DNA of 64,000 nt from Bromus sterilis (GCA_950022295.1 OX465598.1:304122001-304186000); one strand, 5' to 3'; shown: positions 12,505 to 24,482, counted from the first letter of the stretch. A program made the numbers and translations. The notes: generated from the sequence alone by a model not told the origin.

Positions 12505-13050
12505 GAAGTACTTTGTAGAGTTATGTGATGATACGTGCTGTTCATACTAGACATGTGTGTTGCATGTATGATTATAACATGCATGTCTTAGTATGGGTTT
12601 TCGAGACCTTAGTTGTGATCTGGCTGACGGTCTTTTATACACCAAGTGGCCCTTAGATGTGCGCAGCTTGGGGCATTGCGATGCGATTGCTCGTGACTCT
12701 GTCACGTGCACACTTTGTTGTATGATCGAGCCCGCCCTAGACCCCGACTAAGTGATCGGGCTGGACTCTGTTTATGTAAGGGTTATGATTCAATCGATAA
12801 CATGGTTGAGGCGACTTGTCTATGAGTATGGGATTTCACCACCCATAATCATTTAGACTTGTGAGCGGGCGATGAGGGCCCATCTCAGTTGATCATCCGG
12901 CCTAGATGGGATGCCCCTCACGCACGATGCTTTTCGAGAGTGTTCTGTGCTTGGCCTTGTCTGCTTAGACAAGTGGGTACGACTCTCGGCTCTCTATGTG
13001 ATTGAGTTGTGACTGGAATTACATACGCATATTCTGGGTCCCGACAAACT

Positions 13051-16000
13051 TCAACTGAGATGGGTCCTCATCGTCTGCACACAAGTCTAATGATATGGAT
13101 GATGACCTCCCATATTCACAGACAAGTCGCCTCAACCATACTATCAACTATCTCATAACTCTTACATAGACTTAATCCAGCCCGATCACTTAGTCGGGGT
13201 CTAGGGCGGGCTCGATCATACCACAAAGTGTGCATGAGACAGAGTCTCGAGCAATCGCATCGCGATGCCCCAAGCTGCGCACATCTAAGGGCCACTTGGT
13301 GTATAAAAAACCGCCAGCCAGATCACAATTAAGGTCTCGAAAACCCATACAAAGACATGCATGTTATAAACATACACGCAGCACACATGCCTTGTATGGA
13401 CAGCAGGTATCATTGCAATTCTCTACAAAGTATACATTTTATTGATAACTCTCACAGAGTGCACACAGAGATCACAAGCATGTGATCCAACATTATAACA
13501 AACAAGCGGAAACAAAGTAGGTCTGAGTACACACAAGTTTAACAAATGGCTTAAGAACCCTTATTTAAACACAAGCCCTCCACGAAGGAACTAGTCGTCT
13601 GACTCGGACTACACTAGCTTGGTCTTCAGTCGTCGAGCTCGATGAAGAATCCACCTTCGGGGTCAGTGGGTTCATCTAAAACATAGAATAAGCAAACGTG
13701 AGTACAAAGTCGTACTCAGCAAGACTTACGTAGGACTATACTACTGATGCACATGTATCAAGGTAAAGGGAGGTGGGGATCAAATGCAGAAGTGCCAGCT
13801 TTGACTTGGCTAGTCCTGAACTACGAGTACCAGACTTGAGGTAAGAAGCGTACACGAGTCCACTACATCTCCAACCAATTACACCACTATGGTTCCTCCT
13901 CTACTTCCCCACGAGAAAGCATGCCATAGCAGTCACGCTTATCTTGGCAAGTTTTATAAGTATCCAGTTCAAGTTGTCTAATAATCAAGCTAAGCTTTCC
14001 AAGAAGTCCCTTACCGCGGACGCGGCTATTCGAATAGTTTTGTTAACCCTTGAGGGGTGTACCGCTACACACACATGATCATCAGTGACCGCCTTTGATC
14101 TCGACACCATTCAAGGGGTGTCAGCGAGGATGCTCACCACAACTATTATCTCATAGCCGATCTAGTGCAAGAAAGTCGCCTACCTGGGTTGGCTACCACT
14201 ATCGTGAACCCGGCCGGTTTACCGAAGTGGACCCAGATGATGTGTGCGTGGTGCATAAGTGGTCTCGGTTGAGCCGTTCTCTCACTTAGCAGCCAGGCCA
14301 CAAACCTACCAGAACTCTGAACTACTGCGACATCTGGACATCGAAAGGGATGACTTAATAGGTTGAGAGCGGTCAGTGAGCCCAATGTGTGGTTGTACTC
14401 TTCATCTTGGATCACCACAAATGAACTCGGACTTAGAGCGGTGTTCAACGAGACAACCCACCGTGTACTCCTACACAACCTCTCATCGTTCACCTTGTAT
14501 TAGGGTAGATTCACCAACACATTTCCACCACCATCATCATGATCACTACCATCCCGACTCACATAACAGTATCAACATTGTATCACTCTAAGCATGCCAT
14601 AAGCAGTAATAGTTGCAGGGGTCACATGATATCAACCAACTCCTGCATTTGCTAGGATTGTAGTTTGCTTACTACTGTGACAAATGATAGGTCATGCAAA
14701 GGAATGGATTCATCTATGCGGTAGAAACTTAGCATGGTAATCATCCTATACAATGCATAAGAGAGACATGAGAGGGAAGTGGGATTTTATCGACATCATC
14801 AACGGGGGTTTGCTTGCCTTGCTGACGAGGTTCAGTCTCGGGATCTTCAACGAAGGGGGCAGCCTCCTGTTCCGGTTCAACTTCTACTCGACAAAAAACA
14901 AACAAGGTAGCAAAGTAAATACAATGCACAAGCACATGGTTGAAGGTTGAAACTTGATGTATATGTTTCTGATGTGTGAGGCAATTCCATTTAAATGGAG
15001 TATATTGCAAATGAAATTGCAAATTCAAACTCCAATTGGATTTCAATTTAGATAAGTTACAAATGCTATTGCTTGATCAAAGTAACTCATCTTGAAATGT
15101 GTATGATATGCCTCTGATGTTCATGTGAAATGTGCCACGTTGCTAAGGTTCAAATTGCAAAAGCATTTGAATTTAATTTGCTTAAATTCCAATTAAACCA
15201 AATAGAAAATGCTACTGGTCCAATTTAAATTGAACTCAAACATAAATGAAAGTTGTATATTTGGATAGATTATTTTCTCCTGATAATTTTTCATATATTA
15301 TATGTTGAATTTCGAGTTAATATGAATTTTCTATGCATTTTCAAAGTTTAATTCATTTTCTGGAATTTCTGGAATAGTTTTAATTCAAATAAACATTTAC
15401 TGCGTCACTGTGATGTCATGCTGGCGTCAGGGTTTTGACTCTGGTCAAACTGACCTATGGGCCAGGGCTGTCAGCCTCTCAGTGTTAACTCCCGATTTGT
15501 TTTAATTAACAGTGGGTTAATTAGGGGCTAGTGCCCACGTGTAAGTGTCTCTGAGGGGGGGGGGATTAGCACTTAAACTCGCCGGACACATCAGGCTCGC
15601 CGGCGGCTCAACACCGACAACCAGCCGAGGCGGCGGCGACATAGGGGAGGGCGTCTCCGGCCACCATTTGGTGCGCTGAGGCCACCAAACAGAAGCCCGA
15701 GCATGTGCGCATCACCCAGAGCACATCAGCGTCACCGGGGGGCACCGGAGTGATGCCGGCGGCGAGCTCTTGCGGCTGCCGTGGCTCGTCTTTGAAGCAG
15801 TCGACGTCACAGTGCACTAAAAATGGTGTGGCCTAGCGCGTTGTGGAGCTGCGGGGATGGGGAACGTGGTGCGCACGCTAGACGAGACGGAGGGGAACTG
15901 AGCGGTGTCGCCGTCGTCCATGGCGACGGAGCTCATCAGCTTCCATGGCGGATCCGGCTAGAGGACGAAATCGAGGGGGAAAGGTTAGGGGTTTTGATCC

Positions 16001-16348
16001 CGCGCTCACCAGGAACTCAGCAGAGCAGGCGGCGAGGCAAACGACGGCGTGATGGCGACAAATTCGACGGCGAGGTCTCGCGGGTCCGGTGACGGCGCGA
16101 TCGCGATTCAGGCGGCTACGGTGGCTCCGGGCTCTTGATCTGCTGCATGGTGACCGAGTCGAAGGCGTGGAAGCTTCTGGACAGGCTCTCAGGAGCTCTA
16201 GCTCGTAGTGGCCGCGTCTTCTACGGTGGGGTGCTCCGGTGAAGCTTCGGGCGGCGACGAAATCGAGCACGGGAGGAGGGGGAGGAAGCTATGGAGGGGG
16301 GGAATGGATCCGGGAGTGAGATGGGCGTCTCCAGGCGAGAAGATAAGG
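13051..16348 (-). mobile_element. LTR-3, minus-strand family-A LTR truncated at both ends (S3)
   Basis: Starts at TCAACTGAGATGGG, which corresponds to base 154 from the outer end of LTR-9, so ~154 bp of U5 end are missing. It runs in minus orientation through U5 hairpin (13235-13249), R block (about 14011-14065), TATA-like GATAAAAT (14784-14791 on +) and a GC-rich part (15560-16340). It is then joined inside the chromodomain coding region at about 16346-16352 (shared CTTGAAG). The U3 start, polypurine tract and last part of pol are therefore deleted. Its micro-exon is intact and matches that of the full-length element apart from a few changes, several of them synonymous. It is closer to the full-length element than to LTR-1, -2 or -6. 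Confidence 0.88.
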
Positions 16349-18722
16349 CTTGAAGCAACGCCTGAGTTGTGACATATGGAATATATCATGTACTCAGGAA
16401 AGGTGCGGGGGTAGTTCAAGTTGGTAGGCAACTTCTCCACGTTTAGCAAGAATGCGGAAAGGTCCAATCTAACGTGGGGCCAACTTGCCTTTGATACCGA
16501 AACGTTGGGTACCCTTCAGAGGAGTAACCCGAAGGTAAGCCTTCTCATCCGGATTGTAGCTCTCTTTCCTATGATGACGATCATAGTAGCTTTTCTGACG
16601 AGACTGGGCTGCTTTCAATTGATCACGAACAATGCGAACTTTCAATTGTCTTTCACCGGTTTCTGACCAGTTTAAAGGTGTTCGACATCGTCGTCCATAT
16701 AGGAGTTCAAAAGGATCCATGTTCAGACAAGATTGAAAACTATTATTATAAGCAAATTCGGCGACTGGAAGAGACTTCTCCCAATTCTTTCCGAATGAGA
16801 TAACACAAGCTCTGAGCATGTCTTCAAGAATTTGGTTAACCCTTTCGACTTGACCGCTAGACTGAGGATGGAAAGCTGTACTAAAGGAGCGATGAGTTCC
16901 CTTAGCGTTCTGAAAGCTCCCCCAAAATCTAGAGGTGAAAAGGCTACCACGATCAGAATTGATTTCCAAAGGAACACCATGAAGGGATACAATTCTAGAG
17001 ACGTACAAGTCCGCTAACTGGCTCGCAGTTATAGACTCGCGAACGGGCAGGATGTGAGCAACTTTGGAAAGCCTATCTATGACAACGAAGATGGCATCGT
17101 TTCCTTTCTGGGTTTTTCGAAAGCCAGTGATGAAGTCCATACAGACTTTGTCCCATTTCCACTCTAGAATAGGCAAAGGTTGAAGTGTACCAACAGGTCT
17201 TTGGTGTTATGCTTTAATGCGACGACAAACATCAAATTCGGCAACAAATCGAGCAATGTCTCTCTTCATCCTAGTCCACCAAAATCTCTGGCGTAGATCT
17301 CGGTACATTTTTGGGCTACCGGGATGAATCGAGGGGGGTGTGTCATGGGCTTCTTTGAGGATGAGTTTCCTTAGTTCCCTATTCTTAGGTACTACCAAAC
17401 GATTTCCAAAGAATACCGTTCCTTTACTATCTGTGGAGAAACATTTAGCAACACCGCTAGCAATGTTCTCCTTGATCCGGCGAACACCTCGTGCACGCCT
17501 TTAGGCAACTATGATTTGATCCTCAAGGGTTGGTTTCGCCACCAAGGTAGAAAGATAGCCATGAGGAACAATCTCAAGATTGAGCTTACAAAATTCCTCA
17601 TGAAGAAGTGGTTGATACTGTTGTAACATGAGGTTGTTACAATACGACTTACGACTTAGTGCATCAACCATGACGTTGGCTTTTCCTGGGGTGTAAGAAA
17701 TTCCTACTTCGTAATCTTTGATCAACTCAATCCAGCGTCTTTGCCTGAGATTAAGATCTGGCTGGGTGAATATGTATTTGAGGCTTTGTTGTCGGAATAC
17801 ATCTCACAACGATTACCAATAGGTAATGTCGCCAAGTTGTCAGGGCATGAACTACGACAGCGAGTTCAAGATCATGGGTAGGATAGTTCTCTTCATGTGG
17901 ACGCAACTGGCGTGAAGCATAAACTACCACATGTCTATCTTGCATAAGTATGCATCCTAACCCTTGCCGTGAAGAGTCACAAAAGATCTCGAAATCCTTT
18001 TTGGTGTCTGGAGGCGCAAGTACGGGTGCAGAAGTCAATCTTCTTTTTAGCTCTTGAAAGCTTTCCTCGCACTTGGGAGTCAATTGGAATTTCTTATCTT
18101 TCTTGATGAGTTCAGTTAGAGGCTTTGAACTTTGGAGAAGTTCTCAACGAATCGGGGCAATAGCTGGCTAGGCCAATAAAACTCCTAACTTGCTTAACCG
18201 ATTCAGGTGGAGTCCAGTCAAGGGCGGCCTGAACTCTCTCGGGATTCACATCAGTGCATTTTCCAGAAATCACGTGGCCTAAGTAGGTCACTTCTGGTAG
18301 CCAAAATTCACACTTGGAGAATTTGGCATACAGGCGATGCTCTCTATGTTTCATCAATACCAGCCTTAGGTGATCGGCATGTTCTTCTTCGTTCTTCGAG
18401 TAGATGAGAATGTCATCAAGATAAACTACAACAAATTTATCTAGGTACTCCATGAAGATCGAATTCATCATGCGCGAGAAAGTGGCGGGGGCATTGGTTA
18501 AACCGAAGGACATGACGGTGTACTCGTAAAGACCATAACGAGTAGTGAAAGCCGTTTTGGGAATGTCCTCGTTTCGGATTTTGATTTGATGATAACCTAA
18601 TCTCAAATCCATCTTGGAGAAGATAGAGGATCCAGCAAGTTGACCATAAAGATCATTGATCCTGGGCAATGGGTACTTGTTCTTTATCGTCGCTAGATTT
18701 AGCGGGCGATAGTCTATGCATC
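16349..18722 (-). pseudogene. Broken pol of S3 (integrase to RT)
   Basis: In + coordinates: chromodomain linker (16349-16467), integrase core (16469-17176, with DRGSLFTSRF and QSSGQVERVNQ), HHCC region (17207-17398; the third ligand is F in EFDVC), RNase H (17501-18083, several frames) and RT with YLDD (about 18410-18430), ending at the RT start region CIDYRPLNLATIK at about 18722. Lesions include an in-frame deletion of about 13 residues after GERQ, GAA to TAA near 17207, and several frameshifts. Everything upstream (protease, gag) is absent because of the inverted junction at 18722/18723. Non-functional remnant. Confidence 0.9.
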
Positions 18723-19101
18723 TTTTCCTCGTAGTCATGTCCTCTTATCTTTGTTTTCATCGCAAAACCTGTTCTGATTATTGATCTTTATCACACAGGA
18801 TGTTAGGTGGAACTCGTATCGTTGTTCTTCGGAATCGAGACCGTGATCGGAATCGAAATGATGATGAACCTCCACCACCGCCTTCTGCGGCGGAAATCAT
18901 GATGGAAGCTGAGCAGAATCGACGTGATCAAACACGCCTTCTGGAGCTCATCGAGCAGAATACCGCTCGTCAACGCAATGTGGTTGTCAGCATTCAGGAT
19001 TTCGTCCTCCTCAAGCCACCAATATTCCGATGTTCTTCTGATCCCCTTGAAGCTGATGATTGGCTCCGTTCCATCGAGCGTAAGCTTGATACGGCGCATG
19101 T
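18723..19101 (+). pseudogene. Leader end and gag N-terminus of S4
   Basis: A short T-rich leader ends ...CACACAG|G, then ATG (18800) opens gag. The N-terminus is basic and Asp-rich (RNRDRDRNRNDD), followed by PPPPPSAAEIMMEAEQNRRD and the conserved DDWLRSIERKL. It aligns with the gag start of the full-length element (PPPPTMAQVLMEVERNRRD, DDWLRSIERKL). The frame is interrupted at 19101 by solo LTR X, whose target duplication CATGT is 19097-19101. It resumes at 41342. The AG before the ATG may be a splice acceptor. Confidence 0.88.
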
Positions 19102-19907
19102 TGTAACAGCCCAGTTTTTACAAAAATTAAAAATTTTGTTTTCGGTGTGAATTGATTGATTGTCTGATTTGTTTGCGGTTTTTGCATCCCTGATTTATCG
19201 ATCGGCGATTATTTTCCCCCTCCTATCTCGTATCGGACGGAGATCGACCCTTGCCACCCTGACACCCGACCTTTGCGACACCGGGATTCACCCGAGCACC
19301 GTCGCGAAAACTGCAGGAGACCAGCCGCAGCCAACGGGACGAAAAACCCCGTTTAATAATTAAACGGGATATTTTTATAGCGCGCCGGAAAGTGTTTTCG
19401 GAACGGTTCCAGCGCAAGGTGAACGCCTCCGGCTCGACTCGTGTAACAGCCCAGTTTTCACAAAAATTAAAATTTTTGTTTTCGGTGTGAATTGTTTGAT
19501 TGTCTGATTTGTTTGCGGTGTTTGCATCCCCGATTTATCGATCGGCGATTATTTCCCCCCCTCTTATCTCGTATCGGACGGAGACCGACCCCTTCCCACC
19601 ACGGCACACGACTTTTCGACACCGGGATTTCACCCGAGCACCGTCGCAACCGGCACAAGTCCAGCCATCGCCACCGGAACGAAAACCCCGTTTATTTAAT
19701 AAACGGATTATTTCATGGGGCACCGGAAAATGTTGTCGGAATGTCACCGCAGTGAGGTACGATCGACGGGCTCGACGCGCTGAGCACGTGGTTCGAGATT
19801 TCGTCGGAATCGGAGGCCGTACGGAGTCTCGGCGGTCAAGAACGCGATCACCGGACACACGAGAGGGGTATCGAGGGCGTTTGAGTAAACTGGCCAGCCA
19901 ACCTGCC

Positions 19908-19915
19908 TATATAAT
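19908..19915 (+). promoter_or_regulatory. TATA box of solo LTR Y
   Basis: TATATAAT at LTR base ~467. Solo LTR X has TATATAAA at base ~468, so the position is conserved. A GC-rich leader follows. Confidence 0.6.
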
Positions 19916-22900
19916 GACCCCCACCTCCCAAACCAGCCAATTAGGGTTCCCCTATGGAATAATTGCAGCCACCCCTCACAATATTTCAGATCTACCCAAA
20001 AACCCCCTCCTACCCCAGAAACCCTAAATTTTGGCCACCCAGGAGCCATCGGATCGAGATCGGACGCTCCCGGGGCGGCCACGTCGCCCTCCCAGCTCCT
20101 GCAGCAAGCACGGGCCCCGCAGGGCCCTGGATCCGCGCCGCCAGGCCCGCCTGGGCCCATCTGGCGCCGCTGCGCCCGAGGGAGCCGCCTGAGCCGCCGG
20201 CTCCATGGCGCCGCCGCCGAGCTCCGAGGCGCGCCGCCGCGCCCTGTCCCCCAGGTCTCCGCCTCCTCTCCTCCCGCGCCTTCCCTCTCCTCCTATCTCT
20301 CCTTCCCTAACCCTCTCTCTCTCCCTGTGAGGTCGCCACCGCCATGGAAGGAGCCGCCATGGCCGCTGCACAAGGAGCTCGCGCCGCCTCGATTGGACAC
20401 CACAGCCGGCCAGATCCGCTCGGGATCTGGAGGATCCCCTTCGCCCGCCTCCGTTCCAGCCTGACCCGCCGTGCTGCGATGCCCGGCACCTCGCCGGAGA
20501 AGCAGCTCCAGCCCCGCGCCGGCGTCCTCGCTCGGGAGAGCTCGGCCTCCCCGAGCCAGCGCCCCGTTGACCGGCGGCTGGGCCAGGCGCCCCGGCCCAG
20601 TGTGCCCCGAGAGGCCCAGCAACCGCCAGCCTCCCCAGCCGGGCCTCGGCCCAAGAGGTGAGGCCCCCCTTTTTTTATTTTTATTTTCTTTTCCTGTTGT
20701 GCACTGTTGGGCCGGCCCAGTATGTCAGATCCCTCTATTAGGTATGTACTAGGGTTAATTAGTACCTCTGCATCATGTCAAAAGTTCAAAAAGAAATCTT
20801 GGAAATCAAATTCAAAATCCAAATGGGAGAAGGAACACCCCCCAGATGAATTAATTCAAAAGGCCAGATAAAAATCTTTTCCAAAAATTCATGTTAGAGT
20901 TTTGAAAAGTCTTATAAATGAGTGTGATCACATATCAAGTGATGTGGGACCCACCCCATGCTCATAGATTTTTCAATTATTCAAACAGTACCTTGGAATA
21001 AATGAAATCCCCCTTTTTGATTTAAAATTCAAATCATTTGAATTTTAAAAATGTTGAAAGTATATGAGTGGCTAGTCTATATTAATATGAAGCCATATAA
21101 AAGTTTTCAGCATTTAATAAAATGGTTTGATATTTTTATCAGAGCCAAAACAAATTACAGAAAAAGAAAGGAAAGATTAAACAGAGAGAAAAAGGAAAAG
21201 AGAGCTTACCTGGCCATTCGGCCCAACTCACTCCCAGCCGGCCCAGCCCACTCCCGCGCCTGTCGTCTTCCTCCCCACGCCACGAAGCTGCTCGGTGGAA
21301 TGCATGCAGCACTCCACCGACGCCGCCGACGAGCCCTGGCCACCTCCTGCTTCCCCCTCGCCATCTTTTCGCGCCTGGAGACTTCTCACAGCCGTCCTGA
21401 TCCATTCCCCCCTCCACAAGCTTCCTCCTCTTCTGTTCCGCCCGATTCGTCGCCGCCCGAGGAACACGCCGGAGCGCCGTCGAGCAACCGCGTGGCCAGT
21501 GAAGCCGAGAAGCTCCAAGACGGTGTCCAAGCGCTTCGTCGTCGTCGACTCCATCGACCTGCAGAAGGAATCGAGCACAGAGCCCACGTAGACGCCCAAT
21601 TCTTCCTCGAGCTTCCGCCGGCCGCCGTGAAGGAATTCGTCGTTTACACCGCCGTCGAGCCACCCCAACACTCGCCACCACCTCTGCTAAGCTCCTGGTG
21701 AGCTTCCGAGTGAAACCCCTCTGTTTTTCCCCTGGATTACTCGCTCTATTCGAATCCGCCATGAATCCCGAGCAAGCTCGCCGCCATGGTCGTCGTCCTC
21801 CTCGCTCCAGTGCTTGTCATGGACCCCCAGTGCACGCATTTAACTCCCGCGTGTGCCAGCTTTCGAACACGACCAAGAACGCCTCAAACCGTGCACCATA
21901 TCGTCGACTGCGACCTCGCCGTTTCTCTGCTTCCGCCGGAGTCGTCGCCGACGTCGATGCAGAGCTCCCCGTGAACCCCCGTTGCCTCCAGATGATGCGC
22001 GAGGCGATGCTGAATCGAATGGAGTCCTTCCCGTGCTCGCCCGTGGCCTCTAGCTCACTCCGGCAAGTCGCCGCCGTGGTCGAGTCGCCGGCGTTTAGCC
22101 GCCGGCGAGTTAGCCCTAAGCCCCCCCCCCTGTTTCACCAGTTAAGTGACCCCCTGGGTCACTGACCAGTGGGCCAAGTGGCTTAATTAAGCCACTGGTT
22201 AAGTTAACCCAGCCGGGTTAATTAGCCCAGCCACTGACAGGGTGGCCCCACCTGTCAGCCCCCCCCCTGACGTCAGCACTGACGCAATAATTCGAATTTA
22301 TGAATTTCCAGAAAATAAAATGGTTTAAATAATTCCAGAAATTCCAGAAAATACCCCAAACTTTGGAAATTCATAGAAAATTCATATTAACTCCAAATTG
22401 GACAAATAATATATGAAAAATGATCAGGAGAAAATTATCTTTCCAAATATGCAACTTTCAACTCTGTTTGAGTTGAATTTAAAATGTGATCAGTAGCTTT
22501 TGCTAGTTGATTTAAATGGAATTAAATCAAATTCAATTCAAATAATTTTGCAACTTGAACCATGGCAACATGCTACATTTCCCTTACACATCAGAGGCAT
22601 ATCATACACATTTGAAGATAATTCAAAATGATGAAACTATATCACATATAACTTGGTTAATGTTGAATTCAAATGTGGAATTTGAATTTGCATTCTAAAT
22701 GCAATATATTCCACTTAAATGGAATTGCCTCACACATCAAAACTCATACTCCAAGCTTTAACATTCAATCATGTGCTTGAGCATTGCATTCATATTGATT
22801 GCTACTTCGTGCTTTGTTTGTCGAGTAGAGGTTGAACCGGAGCAAGAGGTCACCCCCTTCGCTGAAGATCCAGAGCCCGAACCTCGTCAGCAAGGCAAGC

Positions 22901-22921
22901 AAAAACCCCATTGATCATGTC

Positions 22922-22929
22922 GATAAAAT
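22922..22929 (+). promoter_or_regulatory. TATA-like element of LTR-4
   Basis: GATAAAAT at the position where LTR-1, -2, -6 and -7 have TATAAAAT, followed by the same CCCACTTCCCTCTCA. LTR-3 and LTR-8 share the GATAAAAT form. Confidence 0.5.
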
Positions 22930-23649
22930 CCCACTTCCCTCTCATGTCTCGCTTATGCATTGTTTAGGATGGTCACCATGCTTCGTTTCTACCGCATAGA
23001 TGAACCCATTCCTTTGCATGACCTATCATTTTGTCACAGTAATAAGCAAACCACAATCCTAGCAACTGTAGGAGTTGTTTGATATCATGTGGCCCCCTGC
23101 AAATGTTACCGCTTATTGCATGCTTAGTATGATACCATGTTGTTACTGTGATGTGAGTCGGGATGGGAATGATCATGTTGATGATGGTAGAAAAGTGTTG
23201 GTGAATCGACCCTAATACAAGGTGAACGATGAGAGGCTGTGTAGGAGTACACGGTGGGTTGTCTCGTTGAACACTGCCCTAGTACGAGTTCTTGTGTGGT
23301 GATCCAAGATGAAGAGTACAACCACACATTGGGCTCACTAACCCCTCTCAACTTACTAACTCATCCCTTTCGATGTCCAGATGTCGCAGTAGTCCGGAGT
23401 TCTGGTAGGCTTGTGGCCTGGATGCTAAGTGAGAGAACGGCTCATCCGAGACCGGCTTATGCACCACGCACACATCGCTTGGGTCCACTTCGGTAAACCG
23501 GCCGGGTTCACGATTGTGGTAGCCAACCCAAGTAGGCGGCTTTCTTGGACTAGATAGGCTATGAGGTAACAGTTGTGGTGAGCATCCTCGTTGGCACCCC
23601 TTGAATGGTGTCGAGATCAAAGGCGGTAAATGATGATCATGTGTGTGTA

Positions 23650-23705
23650 GCGGTACACCCTTGCAAGGTTAACAAAACTATTCGAATAGCCGCGTCCGGG
23701 GTTAT
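23650..23705 (+). other. Conserved palindrome block in R of LTR-4
   Basis: Three short inverted repeats in a row: CCTTGCAAGG (23659-23668), CTATTCGAATAG (23678-23689) and a third CCGC-GTCC-GCGG-type stem (23690-23701, one base damaged here). The block recurs in all family-A LTRs and in family B, with compensatory stem changes. It lies between the TATA and poly(A) signals, so it should be present at both ends of the genomic RNA. Confidence 0.65.
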
Positions 23706-23987
23706 GGACTACTTGGAAAGCTTAGCTTGATTATTAGATAACTTGAACCGGATACTTCTAAAACACACCAAGATAAGTGTGAGTGCTATGGCGTGCTTTC
23801 TCGTGGGGAAGTCGAGGAAGGCACCATAGTGGTGTATTGGTTGGTGAAAGTAGTGGACTCGTGTACGCTTCTTACCTCAAGTCTGGTACTCGTAGTTCAG
23901 GACTAGCCAAGTCAAAGCTGGCATTTCTGCAAGTGAACCCCACCTTCCTTTACCTTGATACATGTGCATGAGTAGTATAGCTCCTAT

Positions 23988-24091
23988 GTAAGTCTTGCTG
24001 AGTACGACTTTGTACTCACGTTTGCTTAATATATGTTTTAGATGACGCCACTGACCCCGAAGGTGGCTTCTTCATCGAGCTGGACGACTGA
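23988..24091 (+). other. GTAAGT...TTTTAG mini-intron-like segment and following micro-exon
   Basis: GTAAGT at 23988-23993 and TTTTAG ending at 24041 bound 54 nt that contain the hairpin GAGTAC-GACTTT-GTACTC (24000-24017). The next 50 nt read DATDPEGGFFIELDD then TGA (24089-24091). LTR-3 gives EPTDPEGGFFIELDD-stop, and LTR-2 and LTR-7 give ENPDPDG..F.KLDVD-stop. Several differences are synonymous. An intron of 54 nt would be very short for a plant, so a longer upstream donor is possible. Confidence 0.45.
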
Positions 24092-24273
24092 AGTTAAGCT
24101 AGTCTAATCCCAGTCAGCAGACTGGTTCCCTCGTGGAGGGCTTTGTGTTTGAATAAGGCTTCTTAAGCCAATTTGTTAAACTTGGCTGTACTCAGACATA
24201 ATTTGCTTCCGTTCTGTGTTGTAATGTTGGATCACAGGTATGTGATCTCTGTGTGTACTCTATAAGAGTTATA

Positions 24274-24279
24274 AATAAA
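24274..24279 (+). terminator. Poly(A) signal of LTR-4
   Basis: AATAAA just before TGTACACTTTGTAGAG, conserved in position among family-A LTRs. Confidence 0.55.
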
Positions 24280-24448
24280 ATGTACACTTTGTAGAGAATT
24301 GCAATGGTACCTGCTGTTCATACAAGGCATGTGTGCTGCGTGTATGTTTATAACATGCATGTCTTTGTATGGGTTTTCGAGACCTTGGTTGTGTTCTGGC
24401 TGGCGGTCTTTCATACACCAAGTGGCCCTTAGATGTGCGAAACTTGGG

Positions 24449-24482
24449 GCATCGCGATGCGATTGTCCGAGACTCCGTCTCG
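24449..24482 (+). other. U5 palindrome and hairpin of LTR-4
   Basis: GCATCGCGATGC (24449-24460), a perfect 12-bp palindrome, followed by the hairpin CGAGAC-TCC-GTCTCG (24468-24482). Other LTRs have CGTGAC-TCT-GTCACG at this place, a compensatory swap of the third base pair. Confidence 0.6.

Larger units (their letters stand above)
8670..13046 (+). mobile_element. LTR-2, plus-strand family-A LTR
   Basis: Begins TGTCACACCCCCAAG and ends GGGTCCCGACA, 4,377 bp. This is longer than other copies because of a 580-bp internal tandem duplication. In order: AT-rich U3 start, GC-rich duplicated part (9011-10168), AT-rich part, TATA box (11119), R with conserved palindrome block (11895-11937), splice-like segment and intact micro-exon ending near 12332, poly(A) signal (12499), and U5 with hairpin 12692-12706. 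The left side is a polypurine tract. The right side, AACT before the next junction, resembles the 4-nt spacer between a 5' LTR and its primer site, so the LTR may have served as both a 3' and a 5' LTR. Confidence 0.93.

Noticed and set aside
19102..19781. Tandem duplication of 340 bp at the start of family B LTR
   Set aside because: The ACTCG target duplication shows that it is one LTR inserted into another, not a tandem repeat.
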